6,716 bases of DNA, from positions 1 through 6,716 of the forward strand of contig JAKAMV010000581.1 of NCBI GenBank assembly GCA_021812735.1. Reading direction: 5' to 3'. Position 1 is the stretch's first letter; each line of letters begins with the position of its first letter. Shown in pieces: positions 5,901 through 6,716 of the stretch. Source of the stretch: Chloroflexota bacterium. GTDB taxonomy: Bacteria; Chloroflexota; Limnocylindria; Limnocylindrales; CSP1-4. The notes beneath the pieces were generated by a model. That model had not been told where the DNA came from and ran no database searches. It was given only the letters and a program-made list of their open reading frames with translations. Both the position numbers and the translations under genes were made by a program.

Positions 5901-5998
5901 TGGCGGGAGCGCATGGGAGTCGAACCCACCGCGCGACGCCGGGCGCCGCGCCAACTGGTTTTGAAGACCAGGAGGCCCACCGGGACCCATCCGCTCCC
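5901..5998 (-). tRNA. selC: Selenocysteine tRNA, tRNA-Sec(UCA), CCA encoded
   Basis: Read on the - strand, 98 bases fold as a bacterial tRNA-Sec. The acceptor is GGGAGCGG against GCGCTCCC (seven pairs, with a G-G mismatch at the eighth). The D arm has six pairs, GGGTCC/GGGCCT including two G-U, around a CGGT loop. The anticodon stem is CTGGT/ACCAG with loop CTTCAAA, giving anticodon TCA (bases 5962-5964). The long variable arm is an 8-bp stem, GCGCGGCG/CGTCGCGC, with loop CCCGG. The T arm has TTCGACT in the loop and five pairs. Discriminator G and an encoded CCA (5903-5901) follow. The 6-bp D stem, long acceptor/T stack, large extra arm and UCA anticodon are diagnostic and separate it from tRNA-Ser. 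It is charged with serine, converted to selenocysteine, and inserted at UGA codons. It diverges from selD. Confidence 0.96.
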
Positions 5999-6003
5999 AG
6001 ACA

Positions 6004-6032
6004 GGATCATAGGCGCCCCGGTCCTATGATCC
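6004..6032. promoter_or_regulatory. Perfect 10-bp inverted repeat forming mirrored -10 promoters for tRNA-Sec and selD
   Basis: GGATCATAGG (6004-6013) and CCTATGATCC (6023-6032) are exact inverted copies separated by 9 bases. Each arm contains TATGAT, one base from the -10 consensus, reading outward: on the + strand at 6025-6030, 6 bases before the selD ATG, and on the - strand at 6011-6006, 7 bases before the tRNA 5' end. The spacing suggests transcription starts at or next to the first base of each gene. No TTGACA-like -35 is seen; the -35 zone of each promoter would overlap the -10 of the other. An operator for a dimeric regulator is an alternative or additional reading. Confidence 0.6.
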
Positions 6033-6036
6033 CGAC

Positions 6037-6716
6037 ATGACCGCGCGTCCCGAGCCCCCGACGATCCGCCTGACCGACCTCACCGATTGTGGCGGCTGCG
6101 CCGCGAAGCTGGGCGCCGACCTGCTGGCCGACGCCCTGGCCGGGCTCGGCGCGATCACGCCCACGGCAGGGCGCCTGATTGCCGGCCTCGAGCCGCCCGA
6201 CGACGCCGCCGCGTACCAGGTCTCAGACGACCTCGCGATCCTCGGCACGCTCGACTTCTTCCCGCCGCTCGTTGACGACCCGGTGGCGTTCGGCGAGATC
6301 GCGGCCGCCAACGCGCTCTCCGACGTGTTCGCGATGGGTGGCCGCGTGCTGTTCGCGCTGTCGATCGCGGCGTTCCCCGAGGAGCTGCCGCGCGACGTGC
6401 TGGCGGCCATCTTCGGGGCCGCCGCGGGCAAGGTCCGCGAGGCGGGCGGGGTGCTCGCCGGCGGGCACACGATCAAGGACTCGGAGCCGAAGTACGGGCT
6501 GGCCGTGGTTGGCGCGGCCCATCCCGACCGGCTGTTCCGCAAGGGAGGCGCGCGCCCCGGTGACCTGCTGCTGCTCACCAAGCGCCTTGGCACGGGGCTG
6601 CTGGTGAGCGGCCGGCGCTCGGGCGTCGTCGGACAACCGGACCTCGAGGCGGCCATCGCGCAGATGCGGCAGCTCAACCGGGCGGCCGCCGAGGCCCTCG
6701 CCCGGCACGGGATCCG
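6037..6716 (+). CDS. selD: Selenide, water dikinase (selenophosphate synthase) SelD, 3' truncated by window
   Basis: SelD makes selenophosphate from selenide and ATP, the selenium donor for selenocysteyl-tRNA and selenouridine. About 226 residues, some two thirds of the usual length, are present. The N-terminus IRLTDLTDCGGCAAKLGADL carries the catalytic pair Cys21 and Lys24 in a C-A-A-K arrangement; the catalytic residue is TGC cysteine, not UGA. The AIRS-like ATP-binding core follows: DDAAAYQVSDDLAILGTLDF with metal/phosphate-binding aspartates, then FGEIAAANALSDVFAMGG, then the glycine-rich LAGGHTIKDSEPKYGLAVVG. ATG 6037 is the first start available and directly follows a TATGAT box with only 6 bases between, so the mRNA is probably leaderless; no Shine-Dalgarno is present. 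The neighbouring tRNA-Sec confirms the pathway. selA and selB may lie beyond the window. Confidence 0.96.
   Translation, partial: MTARPEPPTIRLTDLTDCGGCAAKLGADLLADALAGLGAITPTAGRLIAGLEPPDDAAAYQVSDDLAILGTLDFFPPLVDDPVAFGEIAAANALSDVFAMGGRVLFALSIAAFPEELPRDVLAAIFGAAAGKVREAGGVLAGGHTIKDSEPKYGLAVVGAAHPDRLFRKGGARPGDLLLLTKRLGTGLLVSGRRSGVVGQPDLEAAIAQMRQLNRAAAEALARHGI

Noticed and set aside
5470..5964. 164-residue + strand open frame running through the tRNA-Sec gene
   Set aside because: Its apparent motif WESNPPR is the translated antisense of the tRNA T arm, a common false gene.

Overview
This is a high-GC bacterial window with dense, mostly co-directional genes, frequent 4-bp start/stop overlaps, GTG starts and one probably leaderless gene. 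The style fits Chloroflexota or a high-GC actinobacterium. That placement is inferred from composition and gene style only; there is no rRNA or other strong marker here.

Left block (1-1939, + strand): the end of a metal-uptake operon. It holds the C-terminal part of an energy-coupling-factor transmembrane protein (CbiQ/EcfT), its ATPase (CbiO/EcfA) with an unusual histidine-rich tail of about 75 residues, and a Fur-family metalloregulator that overlaps the ATPase stop by 4 bp. The His-rich tail plus the Fur protein point to nickel, cobalt or zinc uptake under metal control.

Scar region (about 1924-2835): remnants on the - strand. A MenG/UbiE-type methyltransferase is cut off just after its SAM-binding motifs, and the break coincides with a 17-bp direct repeat of the 3' end of the fur-like gene. 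Upstream of it lie a possible small one-helix membrane protein and a broken, frameshifted reading frame that resembles an ECF sigma factor.

Central block (2886-5501, + strand): the most interesting part, a tight three-gene operon of exported proteins. The first is a signal-peptide protein with a caspase-like (clan CD) His...Cys arrangement. It overlaps by ATGA a membrane-anchored protein with three PepSY-like units. The third follows 16 bp later behind a strong Shine-Dalgarno and is an anchored protein with Asp-box (BNR) beta-propeller motifs. The set reads as an exported protease, a candidate inhibitor or chaperone, and a binding scaffold; I do not know it as a described system, and the functional link is inference.

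Right block (5502-6716): about 400 bp with no convincing gene, then a selenocysteine tRNA (anticodon UCA, - strand, CCA encoded) divergent from selD (+ strand, running off the window). The 38 bp between them contain a perfect 10-bp inverted repeat that places a TATGAT -10-like hexamer on each strand, just upstream of the tRNA 5' end and of the selD ATG. The organism therefore very probably decodes UGA as selenocysteine.
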